The notes: generated by a model from the sequence alone, not told the origin. Positions 24,378-37,793 are shown, counted from the first letter of the stretch. The stretch is 64,000 bases of DNA from Acanthaster planci (GCF_001949145.1 NW_019091363.1:2452902-2516901); one strand, 5' to 3'. Numbers and translations are program-made.

Positions 24378-25533
24378 GCGTATTTTTTATTTACACCGTA
24401 GCCTAGGGTTTTTTCTGTGGTGGTGTCAACTCGCGCATGAAAAGAAACCAGTGCTGAGTACGTACACGAACGCATGGGATTTAACGTGGGGGCGGAAACA
24501 TGACATAATTGTTAAGACAGTTTAAGGATTTCAATGCATGTCACTAAAACTGAAAGACGTCTCGTTATTGCATAGCTTGAGATTCCGCATAAATGTTATG
24601 TGAGAGCTCCGCTAGGAATCGTGGTAGGCCTACGCAATGCAAAACGTGAACAAATTAGGCCCTAAACGTAATTGCACGACCGAAATACAAGGCTCACAAT
24701 GAGTAAAAATTTTATTGAGTCTTTCGACCGTTTCCCTTCTTTCATGCTTCAAATGCATACAGGCAGTGGCGCACCAAGGATTAGAATTTTTGATATCATT
24801 CTTTTCTATGCTATACAGTGTACAGCTAGCAGTAAAATTTTTTGATATCGGGAGTCTTTACCGTAGGTATATGAAGCATTATTGACGCACTTTGCTGCAA
24901 AGCCATAATCCGTCTGCTTGTTCGACTCTGTAAGCTGAACAAGCCTAGATGAAATGACGCAGACGAGGTTGCAATCAAGGCTTTAAGAACAACATGAACA
25001 CGTTTCGAGTAAAATATTTTGAAACATTGATTTGTTTATAACGGAAAAGAAACAAAAAAATGCAATAAGATAGACGAAAGGGCTGGAAATCTCAATCTGC
25101 TTGAAAACAACCCTCATTAGTGACCCACCTAAATTGTTCATAATGTTTGTCACATCGCACTTGTATTTTATCCCCCTCCCCCGAAATAATAATAATGCTA
25201 AAAAACATTGCGTGAGTTTGGCTAACCTAGCTTATCAAGCCAGCGATCACGGTGGAGATTAAAATTCTGCTGTTTTCAAACACACCAAAGAAATATCTTG
25301 GCCATCAGAGGAATCACCCCAATACTGCCACAATCCATTGGTTTACCATCTCTGAAGTATCAATTATCGGAACTAAATACAGATATTTATTTGTTGTAGT
25401 ATAAGCATCGGCACCATCGTTTCGTGTTTTCGCGCGCTCGCTCTGACTGGTTCAGTCAGCATTAGTCTCTTTTCAAGCGTGAATTTGCGGTACCGGAGCG
25501 AAAAACCCTAGGCTACGGTGTAAATTAATACGC
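24378..25533. mobile_element. non-autonomous TIR DNA transposon with 9-bp target duplication (Mutator-like size)
   Basis: The 1156-bp element starts GCGTATT and ends AATACGC. It is flanked by a perfect direct repeat TTCCCGCTC at 24369-24377 and 25534-25542, a 9-bp target-site duplication. The terminal inverted repeats run about 80 bp and include an exact 24-bp inverted match (24390-24413 against 25501-25524, around ACACCGTAGCCTAGGG). Weaker matches continue inward to TGAAAAGA and GCTGA. No ORF over about 60 residues lies inside, so it must depend on a transposase made elsewhere. Nine-base duplications are typical of Mutator-like elements and also occur in Merlin, so the superfamily is an inference. 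The intact duplication suggests a fairly young insertion. Confidence 0.88.
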
Positions 25534-25542
25534 TTCCCGCTC

Positions 25543-28500
25543 GGAGCAGATTGTGGGTCACTGGCTGGGCGAAGCTTGTTTGTACTGCATGGCTTTTGTA
25601 ATTATTTTCGACCGATTATAGCTGGCCACTCTTTTGCTCAATAATAATTACGTTTTGCAGGCTTGGTATTTAATTTACTCCTTTGCGTCATTGCTTGCTT
25701 AGCTTTTTTTATCAGTTGATGTTATTTGCCTTGTCATTAATGATGAACTTTATGAATGGGACGCTGGCTGCGTTTCTAAAGGTAAGTAGGCTTACTGTAC
25801 TTCAGTAATAATTTAACAGCTTACTTTTGTGGGTGCCTCTCCGCAATAATTGGACATAAAATCAAAATCTGAATGACCCCTGAAAAATTCCTGTATCCGC
25901 CTTTGAGTTTGCCTAGCTTATTTTCTTTCTGGCGATTGTAACAAGTAAAAGAGCCACGAACTATTTTATGGTAAACAGTTCTTCAATTTTGTTGACTGAT
26001 CTTTGGGAGGGGGTGCTGCAGGAATGTTCGAAGGGACAGTTGTCGTCCGTTTGATTGATAAGATATTGAGTGCGTCTCGAACAATTACACAGATTCCACG
26101 GAACTGCAGGGGTCCGAAGGGATACACAAAGTGCGCAAGGGACCAACGACCGGGTCGAGACAGTGAGAAACAGGCAGTATAAGCAGGGGCAACGTCACAC
26201 GTGCAGCCCGGGTGCTTACGCAGCTGCCGTTGGACCCCACGGAGCTTCCAATGCAGTGTCAATTGGCCACACTGTTGGCCATCATTCAATTATAAAATAT
26301 GGTAGAATGCACTCCATGGGCAAAAGAAAACATCAGTTGATCAACCCCTATAATGATGTTGTCTGCTAATTAATTATTATTATCTACGCATTTTTCAACT
26401 CTTTAAAAGCTAACACCTACATCCGCTCCAATGCTGTCAAAGCCAATCATCAGTAAGGTGATATACTTGCAATGGGATATGACGCCCCCTAACACAGCCT
26501 CGTGTTCAGCTTTACCCGAAGAAGTAAAGTGAATAAAGCTTAACTGTAACACTGCAGTCTGATGTCCACGATAGGTTGGACAAATTATTCAACGGTAACA
26601 TTAATTATGCCAAGAAAGTTCTAGAGAACTTTCGAAGTAAAGTATTCATTTTGAGCCTACAGCCATGGTTTCTATATCGACGTAAGGAGACGCAGAGAAC
26701 GTCGCCGATCAGTCCCCGAAGATGCGCACTGATATGGAATTTCTTTATCCCGACTAACGTAAACATCAATGCAGACAGTACAGACGGGAAAGTTGGATGA
26801 GGTTTAACTTTGTCTATTGTCTGCGTTGAGTCGCTGAGTCGTACAATGTTCCCCTCACTCAGTAAAACTCATTTTGTCCATTTTCTTTTTATTACTAACA
26901 TAAAAGAATGCAGCCCACTTTTCAAAAAAATAGCTCATTATAATCAAAATACATCAAACTTGGCTATGGGTTGGATTTAAGGAGTAGTACTGCCACTTAA
27001 AAAGGCATTTTTATGCAAATTCTTTTTCCCAGTTTCGGCCCCAAGTTTGTCTAATTTGGAAGGGGTGGAATGACATGACGCAGCCCCTGTTTGTCCTGCA
27101 ACTCTGCGTTTTGACGTTTTGCGTGCCGTCATTGTGTTCGTTACGATCGCATGCAAATAATCTTAATTGTGATTTCTCAATTAATAAGACACACTGTGGC
27201 GACTTTTTATTTTGAGCCTTGTTGAATTAAAGACAAAATACATGCACTGAGATTTTGGAATAAAAGCAGAACGATGAAGCGGTATAGCGTTTTACAGTGG
27301 GCATACCTACGCAGCCGTTGCCATTACTCGTGTGGAGAGGCAACTCCTTTTAGCTGAAGGAGATACCTAATCATTTGACAGGACAACGCCGGTTATAGTG
27401 GCTGGCAAGGAAAAACCACATCGAGCTGGAGACGCGGCGAATACGGGCTCATGTGCCCGAGGTTGCCAGCAGGTATTGGTGGATGGATGTCATCCCTGCA
27501 GATTGCAAGCTGCTTGCATTTCATCACTGTTATTTCCCAGAAGTGACATCAAGCAAAGAGAGGAGAAAGCTGTAATTCAATTGGGAAAGTTTGGGGCTGA
27601 AACACAAACCAGTGTCCTCAGTCATTGATTACTGAGGGTGGAAAAAGCCAATGGCCGCCGGCGGGGTACAATGACATCTGCTGCTCGAGCCTGAGCTAGG
27701 AGACCCAATGGTGTGTCAACCCACCAAGATCTCTTGACATCTTTATCGGATTAGAATGCCCTTGAAAATATATCATAAAACTATTTTTTAAACTGTCCAC
27801 AATTTAGCCATAATCAATACACATGACAGGCGTCAGGTAAAATGTATACACTTACAACAGTTCCCCGCGGCCTTTTGCACCGAGAAGATGCTAGATTTTG
27901 AAGGGTTGCTACAGGATTGTTATTAGTTACATAATGCAGCACACCTTTATTTACATGTCATGTAGATGACCTTCTATCTCCTCTGTAACAGAGGGAGAAA
28001 TGGCAACATTTTGGATTTTATGCTAATGAAGACTTCTATATTTATGAGTCAAAGCGTGATGTCATTCAAGGCAGTACAGGAGTGTCTACATAAGCTTTGT
28101 GTACAATATAGGTAGCACACATACATTTTTTTTGTAGTAGATTCCACCTTGTACTTGGTTTGCATACTACACAGCTTGTTTGGACAAAGTAGTGGCATAT
28201 ATTTCTTCAAAACATTGTTGGTGGGTGATTCTAAAGAATTGATTTTTGTACCGTTATGATGCTCTTTTGACAAGAAGTGCCTTGTGTGACATCAAATGTA
28301 CCCTCATGCATACTTTAATGGAAGTATTGTCTACGAATTGAACAATACCTCCTTTTTATTTCCAATAAAAACAAGCAGATCTTGTTTTATTGTTGTAACA
28401 CGTAGTAATATGGATGAAAAAGTTTAGATGAATATTCATAATGGTGTCATTTCTGGAAAACAGCATTATAAGGGGGATTCTATTCAACTTGTGAACCAAC

Positions 28501-30298
28501 ACAAATTCCTAATCAGAGGAAAGTGGGAAAACTTTGACTGCAGGCCTTTAGTCATGTTCCGAAACAAAAAATGATTATAAAAAAAGAAACCTTAAGCCAA
28601 GACAATTTTTAAAAGAAAATGGCAAATTTTAGATCAGAACAAGCTAAAAAAATGAAATTTTTCTTTCTGAAATCAAATCATATCTGTTCCTTAATTAAAC
28701 ATGCAAATCTACAGATCACTGTCAGAAAGGCATTGAAATGCCCTGCAAATGATAAAACGAGATTTAAAAGGGCCCTTCAAACACCCTATGCTTGACCATT
28801 AACGCCACTTTTCCATTTGTCCGTATTGCAGATATCTAACAATGTTTAGTGCTATTTTATAATTAATTTGTCCTCATTTACTTGTCTCTTGCCCGGACTT
28901 CTCAAACTGTGTTGGAGAAAAGACCGAAAAAAGGAAAAGATTCCACAAAATCTGAACCGAAGGTTAAAGGGCACCGCCAACTGTTAATTTCACTGGGGAC
29001 AAAATGTGTAATCTATCCAAATCTTTCAAACTGTCCAGTTTTGATGGCAGGATGTCCCAACTATTGTCGATATTGAAGGCCGTCGTCCTGCCTATAAGCA
29101 AGAGTGAATCCTTGTCTTAGTAAGCCAAATTCTTGCGGTCTCGGCGCAAGATGTGATTTGTTCTTCGGCCAGTGGTCAGTTTTTCCACTACATCATGCTA
29201 TACTAGAAGTCTGCGAAAGAGGTTATGACGCCCTCCCTTGATATGGCGGCGTGTTCGAACGCGTGTTGGTAATGGTTAGCATGCGTATACTTCTGAAAAT
29301 CTTCCACGCTAAAAACTTCCCACGTATCACAGGAATCTTGATCCATTTTCACCACGGAAGCGGAGAGCTATACACGAGGCTCATGTCATTCCCCTCCGTT
29401 AGACTTACTTGAAGTCAGTCACCCCGTTACTTAATGGAACTGATGCAGAGAAAGATCAGGGGGAAACCTCGCAGGGCAAAACGCGATCTGAAACTGTTTT
29501 GTCAAATGAAATCCTCGCGAGAACGGGCCCCAAAACATGTGCGGGGGCCAGAACGAATGCCTGGACAGTCATGTGGGAAAGTATGCGTGGGAAACTGCGG
29601 TCATTTATCGCCAGTAGGTAGTTCTGTTGAAAATTTCAACAAAAGAGAACATTCGTGTTCCCCTGGGCAGGAATGGGGGTGACAAGTTGTACAAGTTGTG
29701 ACAAGTCGTACTTAAGCATTTGGTGTACAGAAAGTTTGCGAGTAAATGTCACGGCGCCTGCCTTAAACTGGCTTCAGCTGACAAAATGAATGCGACAGCT
29801 GCAAAGCGTATTTGCGGACAAATTGTGTTGCACAATTCCCCACTTGGTCCCCCATTTGATTGAAAAAGTGACGCAGTAAACAACAAACTTTTCTAGAACA
29901 CTCAATGCTTTCACCCACGCAACGAGTGTTGATGTAGCCGCGGTTTACCCAGGTAACTTCAGGTTTGGCTATGTCAGAATTTCTTGGTAACGGATGAAGA
30001 TAGCATCACGCATATAAAGATGACGTCCCAAAGCTGCGAACTTGGGGCTTCCGTAGATGAGCACGGTATTTTCAACCGACTCCATGTGATTCGGCTTTTG
30101 AGTACATTGGAGTATGATTAAACAGGTATTGAAAGTAATCACAAGTTTGGTATTTTCCTTAGATCACTCACATTGGTAGTTCACAATTTCACTTTTTATC
30201 AATTTTAATTACATGCATTTTTAAAACAATCTATTATGTACAAAATAAATAAAGATTACTACTGACGTCAAAAACACGAGTTGAAGTCCTCCTTTATA
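25543..30298. other. no confident gene
   Basis: Holds a GC-richer patch at 26.05-26.3 kb with overlapping ORFs on both strands, and an exon-like segment at 27382-27472 bounded by ACAG and GTATTG. Neither is supported well enough to call. The rest is AT-rich with no recognised element. Confidence 0.35.
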
Positions 30299-30622
30299 TC
30301 AGGCAAACTGAAAACAAAATTCGTTGGGAGCATCCAATAAGCCTGTTTTGATGACATCACACTTCGGCTCTGCAATAGCATAAGACTGTTTCATTATTTC
30401 AGGGCGAACTCGCCCGCATGCGTGAGTGCTGTGCTTACTTGCACTTAACTGTAAATTACTAGAAGTCGAAGAATGAGAGCGACTGGGAATTGCTTTTCCG
30501 TCGGCATTGTTGATCAACACTGGGTCGTATGATAAAGTTGAACCCTCCCAATTTGCACCGGAGTAATTAAGGTCCTGCTGAATTTCATGCAGAGGGCCGT
30601 GGTCAGTTGCCGAGGATGACAT
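30299..30622 (-). CDS. possible first exon or small ORF, unidentified
   Basis: A minus-strand ORF of 107 codons starts MSSSATDHGPLHEIQQ at 30622, with an in-frame TAG directly upstream of the ATG. It is Ser/Asn/Pro-rich and hydrophilic (DLNYSGANWEGS, KAIPSRSHSSTSSNLQLS). A good donor (CAA followed by GTAAGC) lies in frame after about 61 codons near 30440, so the real exon may end there and the rest be intron. No signal peptide, membrane segment or known domain is visible. No downstream minus-strand exon was identified. Amino-acid composition and the upstream stop are the only support. Confidence 0.3.
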   Translation of the reverse strand: MSSSATDHGPLHEIQQDLNYSGANWEGSTLSYDPVLINNADGKAIPSRSHSSTSSNLQLSASKHSTHACGRVRPEIMKQSYAIAEPKCDVIKTGLLDAPNEFCFQFA

Positions 30623-33600
30623 CTAACTTACTTTGCCTGTTTTTCTCTGTTCTTGTGCTATAAAGCCCCCTATTAAAGCCAAGAAACTCTGGGGATGAAA
30701 GCTGTATTACGACATCAGTAAATCGGTTGATTTGTTTGCTGCCCTCATCGATGCATTTTTTTTTACTCTGAGCATTCTTGCGGTGGAACTGAACTCCCAA
30801 ATTGACGATTTTTTATAAATGCGAAGCTGCCACGTTTGTCATGATATGTGCAACAATGACCAATTCCCTGTTAAATAACCATTTTACGTCAAAGCAATGT
30901 GTTTGATCTTTAAAGTCCCTTCGACAGCCGTAGCTAGCTCGTAATTAGACGAACTAACCAAACCTATAAGGTTCATTACGTAGGAAAGGTCGTAAGCCAG
31001 GACTAGTTCATTGAGTTCCGTTTTCTTGTCTTCACAATTTGTGTTCTATATCAAGACTTGTATAGTGTGGAATTAAAAAAAAAAACAAGCCCAGAAGCAG
31101 ACCAGTTAATGGTAAGAGAGTTCCATGATAGCCTGAAAACCCTTAATTATAACTCAGTTGAGGTGTTTTTCACCTCGATGTTCCTCAAATACCATTAGCA
31201 AACCAGTCCATTCAACCTTCATGCTTAATTCATACCCCACTGCAGTTCTATTCAAATATTTAAAATAACGGAAAACGTGTTTCCTGTTTAAGTACACTGA
31301 GCCAGAGAAATCCTGAGAAAAGTTTTGCCCGTTTCGAAAAACGAACTTTTTTTCTGCACGCACGTAGGAACTACGTGCGAAACTTGAAGTTTGGAATGCT
31401 AGGTCGATCCTAGTTACTCAAAGAGAAAATCTTATTACATTTCATTCACATGGTAATTAGTACAGCAGAAAACTGCAGGCCTGAGGAAGGAAAACGAAGA
31501 AAATAAACGACAGCAGACAAATCCAATTTCAGTATTAAGTTTCTTCGTCTACAAAATAAGCCGGGAAGACGACCGCCTCAGGTCGTTGACAAGAAGCTGA
31601 GCGATAAACAACCGATTTTTTTCTCAAAAACGAAATTACAACAAAGGAGGTTTTGGAGGGGCAATTTTAGAAAAGCAGATTTGAGAAATTAATCAATCAA
31701 AGTGCGTCAACACACAAGCGATTACCTCCGTCTTTGCCTCCGGAAAATGATAACTCTACACCGCCAGAGAGTGTAAGTTTGAGCTAAATTGTTAAGTTTC
31801 AAGTATCTTGCTGCAGTTTCCATGCTGCTGTCTGTTGCTAACACGTCCAGTCTATTGACCGGCAATGTAAACTTTGCGTATTATTGCAAAGGCGAATGTA
31901 ATGGCCGTCTGGAACAAATATGATTCTTATTGAATAAATCGAACCCAGGGAATTTGACAGTAAGTGTCCCACTTCCACTGATTGAATTACTTTGAGAAGT
32001 TGTTTTTGTAATCGTTGTTGGATTTTGAAAATTCTGTAAGAAGGGGGGAAGTTTGTAAGTGGTTAACTGCCGGTTATATCAACAGGCGTTCTGAAAATCG
32101 ACTTAAGTCCCTCCCAAGTCTCACATAACGAATAACAAAAAACATCTTTAGCCGGTAACGAAAATTTTAGAGAGTTTGCCAAGCGTGGGATATCTTTTGA
32201 GTTTGTTTTCAACACTTGAGAGTTGCGAGAGCAGATAACACACAGAGCTAATGTGTATAAGGATCCAAGATTCTGAGGCCAACGGCAACAGCAAACGCAT
32301 ATGCTGGAGAAATGGGATTTTCGAAAGACATTTTTTGTCTGGGAAGAGAAAGTATGGAATCCAATGATGAGAGAAGGATTCTGTGACTTGAGCAACCCTC
32401 CCAAGACAATTGCAAGGGGCTCTTCAATTACGAATCACCTGTTCCATTAGAGCTTTAATGACAACCTGGAGGGCCTTATGGTTTTGCTTTTATCACTTGA
32501 TATCTGAAGACTCTGACCCGAGGGAGCAACTTTGCAATCTCAGGGTTCAGCTGGATGAAGTGTTCTGGAGAGCTGAACAGGTTTGGATGGGACGACACTA
32601 AATAGAGCGTTCACGTGGATCGAAACACGCAATGGAAAGATAAAAACCGTTTGGGGGGACTTCGGTGGCTCTTACACTATACGAGTGATGGTTACTGCCT
32701 GGAGAGTTGGCACTTGTCGGTTAAGGGCCGTTGGCCCAGGCAAAGCTTTAAATTTCGCGATTGTCGGAGGTTTACATGAGCGCCCCCAATGTTAGACAAG
32801 TTGATGTCAATATAATTCTTCACCCATTCAGCCTTGTCCATGAGCAAAAACTGATTTTATTTTTTCTGAACCCTGACTAGATTGACAAGAGTTAATAGTT
32901 TTGTTAAGGTAAAGATGTGTGAGGTCGGAATTACACATGACGTGCAGTGTTATTTCAGTAAACCCTTGTGTCCTGTGTTATCCAGCATCCCCATCCCTCC
33001 TGACAAGTACACACACACTGTTGAATTTCAGTTTGGGGTTTTGGTGCACACACACGCTACTCTCCAGCGATTACAATTAGTAGCAAAAAGTTCCGTTTTC
33101 TCGTTTTGTTTAAGTGGATCCCTCGTGACAGCAACACGTATTTCCTGGAACCCATCATTGTCAGATCTCAGCCCATTAACGTACAGTTTTATTGTGTTTC
33201 CCCATTTTGGTTACAACAAAAGGAAGCTGCTGGATTTAAATATTCATTTCAGTCTTTGATGCCACCGATTTGCATTTAACACTTTGGGCGCTAGATTGTG
33301 GACCTTGTATTTAAATGGTAAATACAAACTGATGGGATGTTTGAGGTAGGTGTGGTCTTTTCACTGGGTGCACTGGAGTGTGAGAGAGTGTGGTGTACAT
33401 AAATCAAAGGTGTGCTACCCATGGTCAGTCAGCTGTCTTGCTGTTTAACATTTTAACACCAGTGGTCAAGCTCTTCCATCCAGCGAGCTAAAAGTTTGCT
33501 AAAGGACCTTGTTCTCTTTGGGGTTGCCATTTTTATGAACATCTTTCCCCCATTCTGAGCGGACTGACTTCAGAACTGGTGACTGACTGCAGACAACCGT

Positions 33601-34063
33601 GAGGCCACAAACTGTAAGAAATAAACTGTTTTATTTTTTGAGTAATTTATGGGAGAAGAGATTTCTGCAATATTTTGATAGAAATGTCACTTTTTTATGT
33701 TTTCTGGAAGGGTTACAACTTTAATAAATTGTCAGCTATTAGGAACAATATTGTACAACATTTTGGAGTTGGATTTATTAACTTTTCCAGAGCGCCCTTC
33801 CTTGTGTCATTTCACAACCTTTTGGTCCGGCCAAGATGTTCTCCATCCTGACTGTTCTCCGCTGTGTCTAGTGAGGGCGTGGCAACATGTGTTGGCAGAG
33901 CGCTACGAATTCTGCCGAAGATGTGGGGGGCCAATCTGGACCAAGATAAACTGTTAATTCTTAATGTTTAAGGCTTGGTTTTGTAGTTTGTGATACTTCA
34001 GCCTGTGTGGCATTATAGTTAGCCTTTATGACATTCATTTAGCCTGGGATCGTGCGCTTTTTA
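30623..34063. other. no gene seen
   Basis: AT-rich, with chance ORFs on both strands up to 125 codons (for example 32882-33259) that lack recognisable domains, protein-like composition or splice context. Confidence 0.4.
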
Positions 34064-34067
34064 GTAG

Positions 34068-34658
34068 TGTGACGCCGCGCCCCTCCGACGAAGGCGAGGG
34101 CGCCCTCCTCCTCGAGGCGCGGCGCGTCGGCCGGCACAAACACCACAATTAGTTGTGGGCATCCAGTGCCGAATCATGGACTTTAGCAAGTCTACGGGGC
34201 TTATTGTCAGGGCTAGGGCTGCGCTACACGCAACTCACGTCACGAGATAGCAATATGCCCTATCAGGAACTATACCGCATCACCAATTAGCCCCTCAACG
34301 CACCGAATCCTTAAACGACACACGCACCACTCTGGACTTAGGCACAGTCACACTAGGCTAGGTGACTTTAACCCTTGCTTAAGATTCTTGATCCTTACCT
34401 CAGTGTCAGCCCTTGATCAGGCTAGGACTCGACGAGTAAACCTCGCCTGCGCGCGTTTTTATAGCCTTCGTGCTGCTGTGACCACGCCCGCGCACGCGCT
34501 CACGTGACCAAGCAGTGACTTCCGCTGCCCAATCGCACTACGCACAAGGCGGAGCCTATCAGCCGCGCTTGATTAACACACAGCTATGCACGCCTAACAT
34601 CTGCCTCTGGCAGAGCGCCATCTATAACTTCGCACCACGCCTAGCGAGTAGCACCACA
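34068..34658 (+). mobile_element. solo LTR of an LTR retrotransposon
   Basis: This 591-bp block begins TGTGACG and ends CACCACA, giving the TG...CA ends typical of LTRs and a short TGTG/CACA terminal inversion. It is flanked on both sides by GTAG (34064-34067 and 34659-34662), a 4-bp target duplication. It is much more GC-rich than its surroundings and has a TATA-like TTTTTATAG near 34456-34464 and a strong GC-rich hairpin at its left end (GCCGCGCCCCT near 34073 against GAGGCGCGGCG near 34114). There are no internal coding genes, so the internal region was lost by LTR-LTR recombination. A TGTGACG start is common in Gypsy-type LTRs, but the superfamily is inferred. Orientation is assumed from the TATA-like box. 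Confidence 0.72.
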
Positions 34659-34662
34659 GTAG

Positions 34663-37600
34663 TGACGTTTTAGCCTCTGTGACAACGCTTAGCCTTCGTG
34701 GCGAATCCAGGCCAGTGGTGTAATATGGAGTTAACCCTTAGCATCAGGTGAATGGTTCTTTTCTGTATTTGGAAGTCGCCTTGGTGACTTTCCTAGAAAT
34801 TTGCTGTGCTTAGTTTCTTCCACGGTGTCCTACTTGTGGATTATTTTACTGTAGAAGCTAACTGACTTGACTTTACACTTAGGCTCTATTTTTCCTGTGA
34901 TTGTGCACAAAATGTTATGTTGGGTAATTTCACAGAGAACAGGTAGTAACTTCAAAGCGTAGGTCTGGTGTACAATGTGATTCCTTTTTAATCAAACTCT
35001 GAAACAACACAACGAGGTCAGTTTTTTATGAATACCAAGATTTGAGGAATTGTACAAAACTGTAAATGAGAGAACCTTGGGCTTGTAAAAAAAGTGTGTG
35101 CTTGACTTTGCACTGATTCAGTTCTCATAGTCACGTTGTCTAAACTTTTTTGGCCAAAAGATGGCGCACTTTGTCTAATGTGGGTGCAGCTGTCTAAACC
35201 GCAACACAGAGCGTAGTTTCACATTCCATACGCACGTGGATTAGAGATGATCAGTATTTGTTTTTAACTCAAGTACTTTGCCCCATATACTGTCTTCACC
35301 AACAACAGTGTCACGTGAATGACGCCATTTTATGAAGTTTGTGACCATTCAATTAAACGGTTCTTTCAATACACATCATTATGAAGATTACGCACGCACA
35401 GCATGAGGAGAGGTGTTTTTTTCAACAGCGAGAAGGCTCATCTCGCTCATCATCGAGTGCCACAAAAGTTTTCCTGCCCTGCCACCCATCCAAAGGGCAC
35501 TTTTCAATCTTACCGCATCTCATTAAGGATGTCAACTGGAGTTCACGCGCACCCGTTATAGTGATAAACATAACAGTCAGAGGGTTAATCACAGTGCAGC
35601 AGAAGTTAAAATTAACTTTCAACTCAGAAGTTTTGGCACGGCCACGAAGTTGCCAAAATTGACTTTTCAAGGGACTAATTTGAAGAGTGAAGCAGCAAAA
35701 CTATACATTTATTATAACGAGGATATACTACTGGGAATATGGCAGCGATATTCAGGGTGCATCTGCATACAATCCAAGACAAAATCAGTAGAAATTTATG
35801 GAAATTTATTTACGAATGCAGCCAATCGTCTAACCTGGGTTTACTACGAAGAATCTCCAATTCACATGAATCTAAATGCTTCGTTTCTTGGATTTGTGCC
35901 AAGAGTAAAAATATGTTTATAAATCTGGACCAAGGCGGCAATTGCCAAAAATGTTAAATACTGATCAATAGAAAGAGTGATCGATTTGTGCGGGGCGTTG
36001 ATATAGTTTTATAGGCCACAATACGAATTACGATCCTGAACAAACATTACACATAGCCAGTATGGGCATAATTAGACAAAGACCCGACTGGAAAGAAACG
36101 CTGTTTTCAATTACTGTTTGACAGTTATCAAGGGGATCGTGTAAATTTTGTTTCGGTAGTTTTCTTTGATACGCAAACTTTCAGAACAGAACCCCTGATA
36201 CAAAATGTAACATTAAATTAATTGATTGATGAAATCAAGAAATAAGTGCCAGAGCATAAGTGTCTTTTTGTCGTAATTCATATTAAAACAAAATTTATTA
36301 ACGCAAGAAATTTAAACCCAACGCTTCTATGCGCTGTCCTGGTACTGCTTTTTCATCCTTCCTGGGAGCACTTGTTATCAAAACTTCTTCACTACCGATA
36401 CTGCTAATAAACCAACAAAACATTGAACCGACATAAATCATGAAGCAAACATAGTAAAACTACACGCTAATCCAGTTTAAACAAGACCGTGGTAACAGAT
36501 TATAAAGTACCAATTCATTATCCTTGCGGATTGACACGGAAAACTTGTTCACGGACATCGACTGCTCGAAAGCGACAGGACACATATGCACGTGCTATAG
36601 CAGAAGGAAACTTTTTTTTTCATGCATGTTCCCTCGCCCGTGTGTTCCTCCCCATGATAAGGTTTTAAATTCAACACTTCATTTCTTTTTCATATTCCAC
36701 TTTCAAATCTCAAAACAAATCATTCACCAGGCGTTTTCTAGAGTGAAAATTAAGTTGACGAAGCAGTGATTGGGCCAGAGGAGCTGAGATTAAACGACAC
36801 ACACGCAAGAGTCCTCAAGTACAAAATATCCGGAAATGAAATACATGCATGAACTACGAAACAGGGAAGGAAAGCAAACTGGTATTTTTAAACTGTCGAT
36901 TCGTTTTTGCCAATTTTCCCTTTCAAATATTTCTGCACTGCCTGCCCAGCCCCATTTTTACAAAGGCTTAAAATTGAAAATGTGAAATAAATGGGAAGAA
37001 AATGCCCCATCAGTAACACCTGGAATGTCAGCTGGGTGAACACTGATATTGCGATCACGTCCCGGTTCGAGCCTGTGGTTAATCAGTAACTCTTTTTATC
37101 TTGCTATCTCCGAGGTCTTATTTAGTTTTAATTCTATTTAGTTTAGATTTGCATAGGCCCTACTTGAATTTTGAAAAAAAAAAAGAAAAGGCAGCGAGAA
37201 AATTACGGTTCAGCCCTCTGTGTTTGGCTTGGCAGAAACAAAAAGGATTTTAATCGGTAGGACTTTGAAACTGCCTTTGAACAACTAAACTCCCTACGTC
37301 TATGTTTATACCAACAGTTCCTGGATGTGGAAACAGATGAGTTCGATCATCCGGAAAATTAAATCCTCCGAGGCCGTCGTTGGGAGGTGTTTCACTCCTG
37401 GCTGGTGTCCGTGCCGACTGTAAAAGGCCCCGGATCTAGGCAACGACTATTCAGTGCACGCTCAGTTTCAGGAAGAGAAGTAAGAGTATGGTAGTCCTCT
37501 CCGATGGAAGAGCGTGACTGAGACTGGAAACGAAACATCGATTCGAACTGCAGGTGCCCTGCGTTAAAAGGTGAATTTGGACGCAAAGATCAATTCGGTC

Positions 37601-37670
37601 ATTTTGTTGGAAGGTCTGAATCGACCAGCGTGACATTGAAGTCACCTACCAGAAGAACCTACCTGTTGTT
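34663..37670. other. no gene seen; upstream flank of the LIMP-2-like gene
   Basis: AT-rich to about 37.3 kb, then more mixed composition to 37.7 kb, which may include the promoter or an untranslated 5' exon of the downstream gene. No TATA or initiator element could be assigned. Confidence 0.4.
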
Positions 37671-37675
37671 GTTTC

Positions 37676-37677
37676 AG
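37676..37677 (+). promoter_or_regulatory. possible 3' splice site of the 5' UTR
   Basis: TGTTGTTGTTTCAG is a good acceptor 116 bp upstream of the start codon at 37794. It would imply an untranslated first exon further left. An in-frame TAA at 37743-37745 shows that the coding frame does not extend upstream of the called start. Confidence 0.3.
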
Positions 37678-37793
37678 TTGTTTGTAGGATGGACGGACGC
37701 CGTTAACGTTGGGGATCCACGCCGTATACGGCCTGCTGCTTTTAAGAGCCGCGTTTTTCAATCTTTGAACAGTATAGGTCCAACAGTCACACG

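Noticed and set aside
26070-26369. Overlapping ORFs on both strands, the + one containing GKRKHQLINPYND, like a peptide-precursor cleavage site
   Set aside because: No signal peptide, no repeated peptide units and no convincing acceptor. Both strands being open points to composition.
34068-34658. GC-rich block as a CpG-island promoter of the downstream gene
   Set aside because: TG...CA ends and the flanking GTAG duplication fit a solo LTR better. Promoter use remains possible but unproven.
37020-37085. tRNA-like B-box (GGTTCGAGCC)
   Set aside because: The upstream part is too short for a tRNA, there is no paired acceptor stem and no clear A-box at the right distance.
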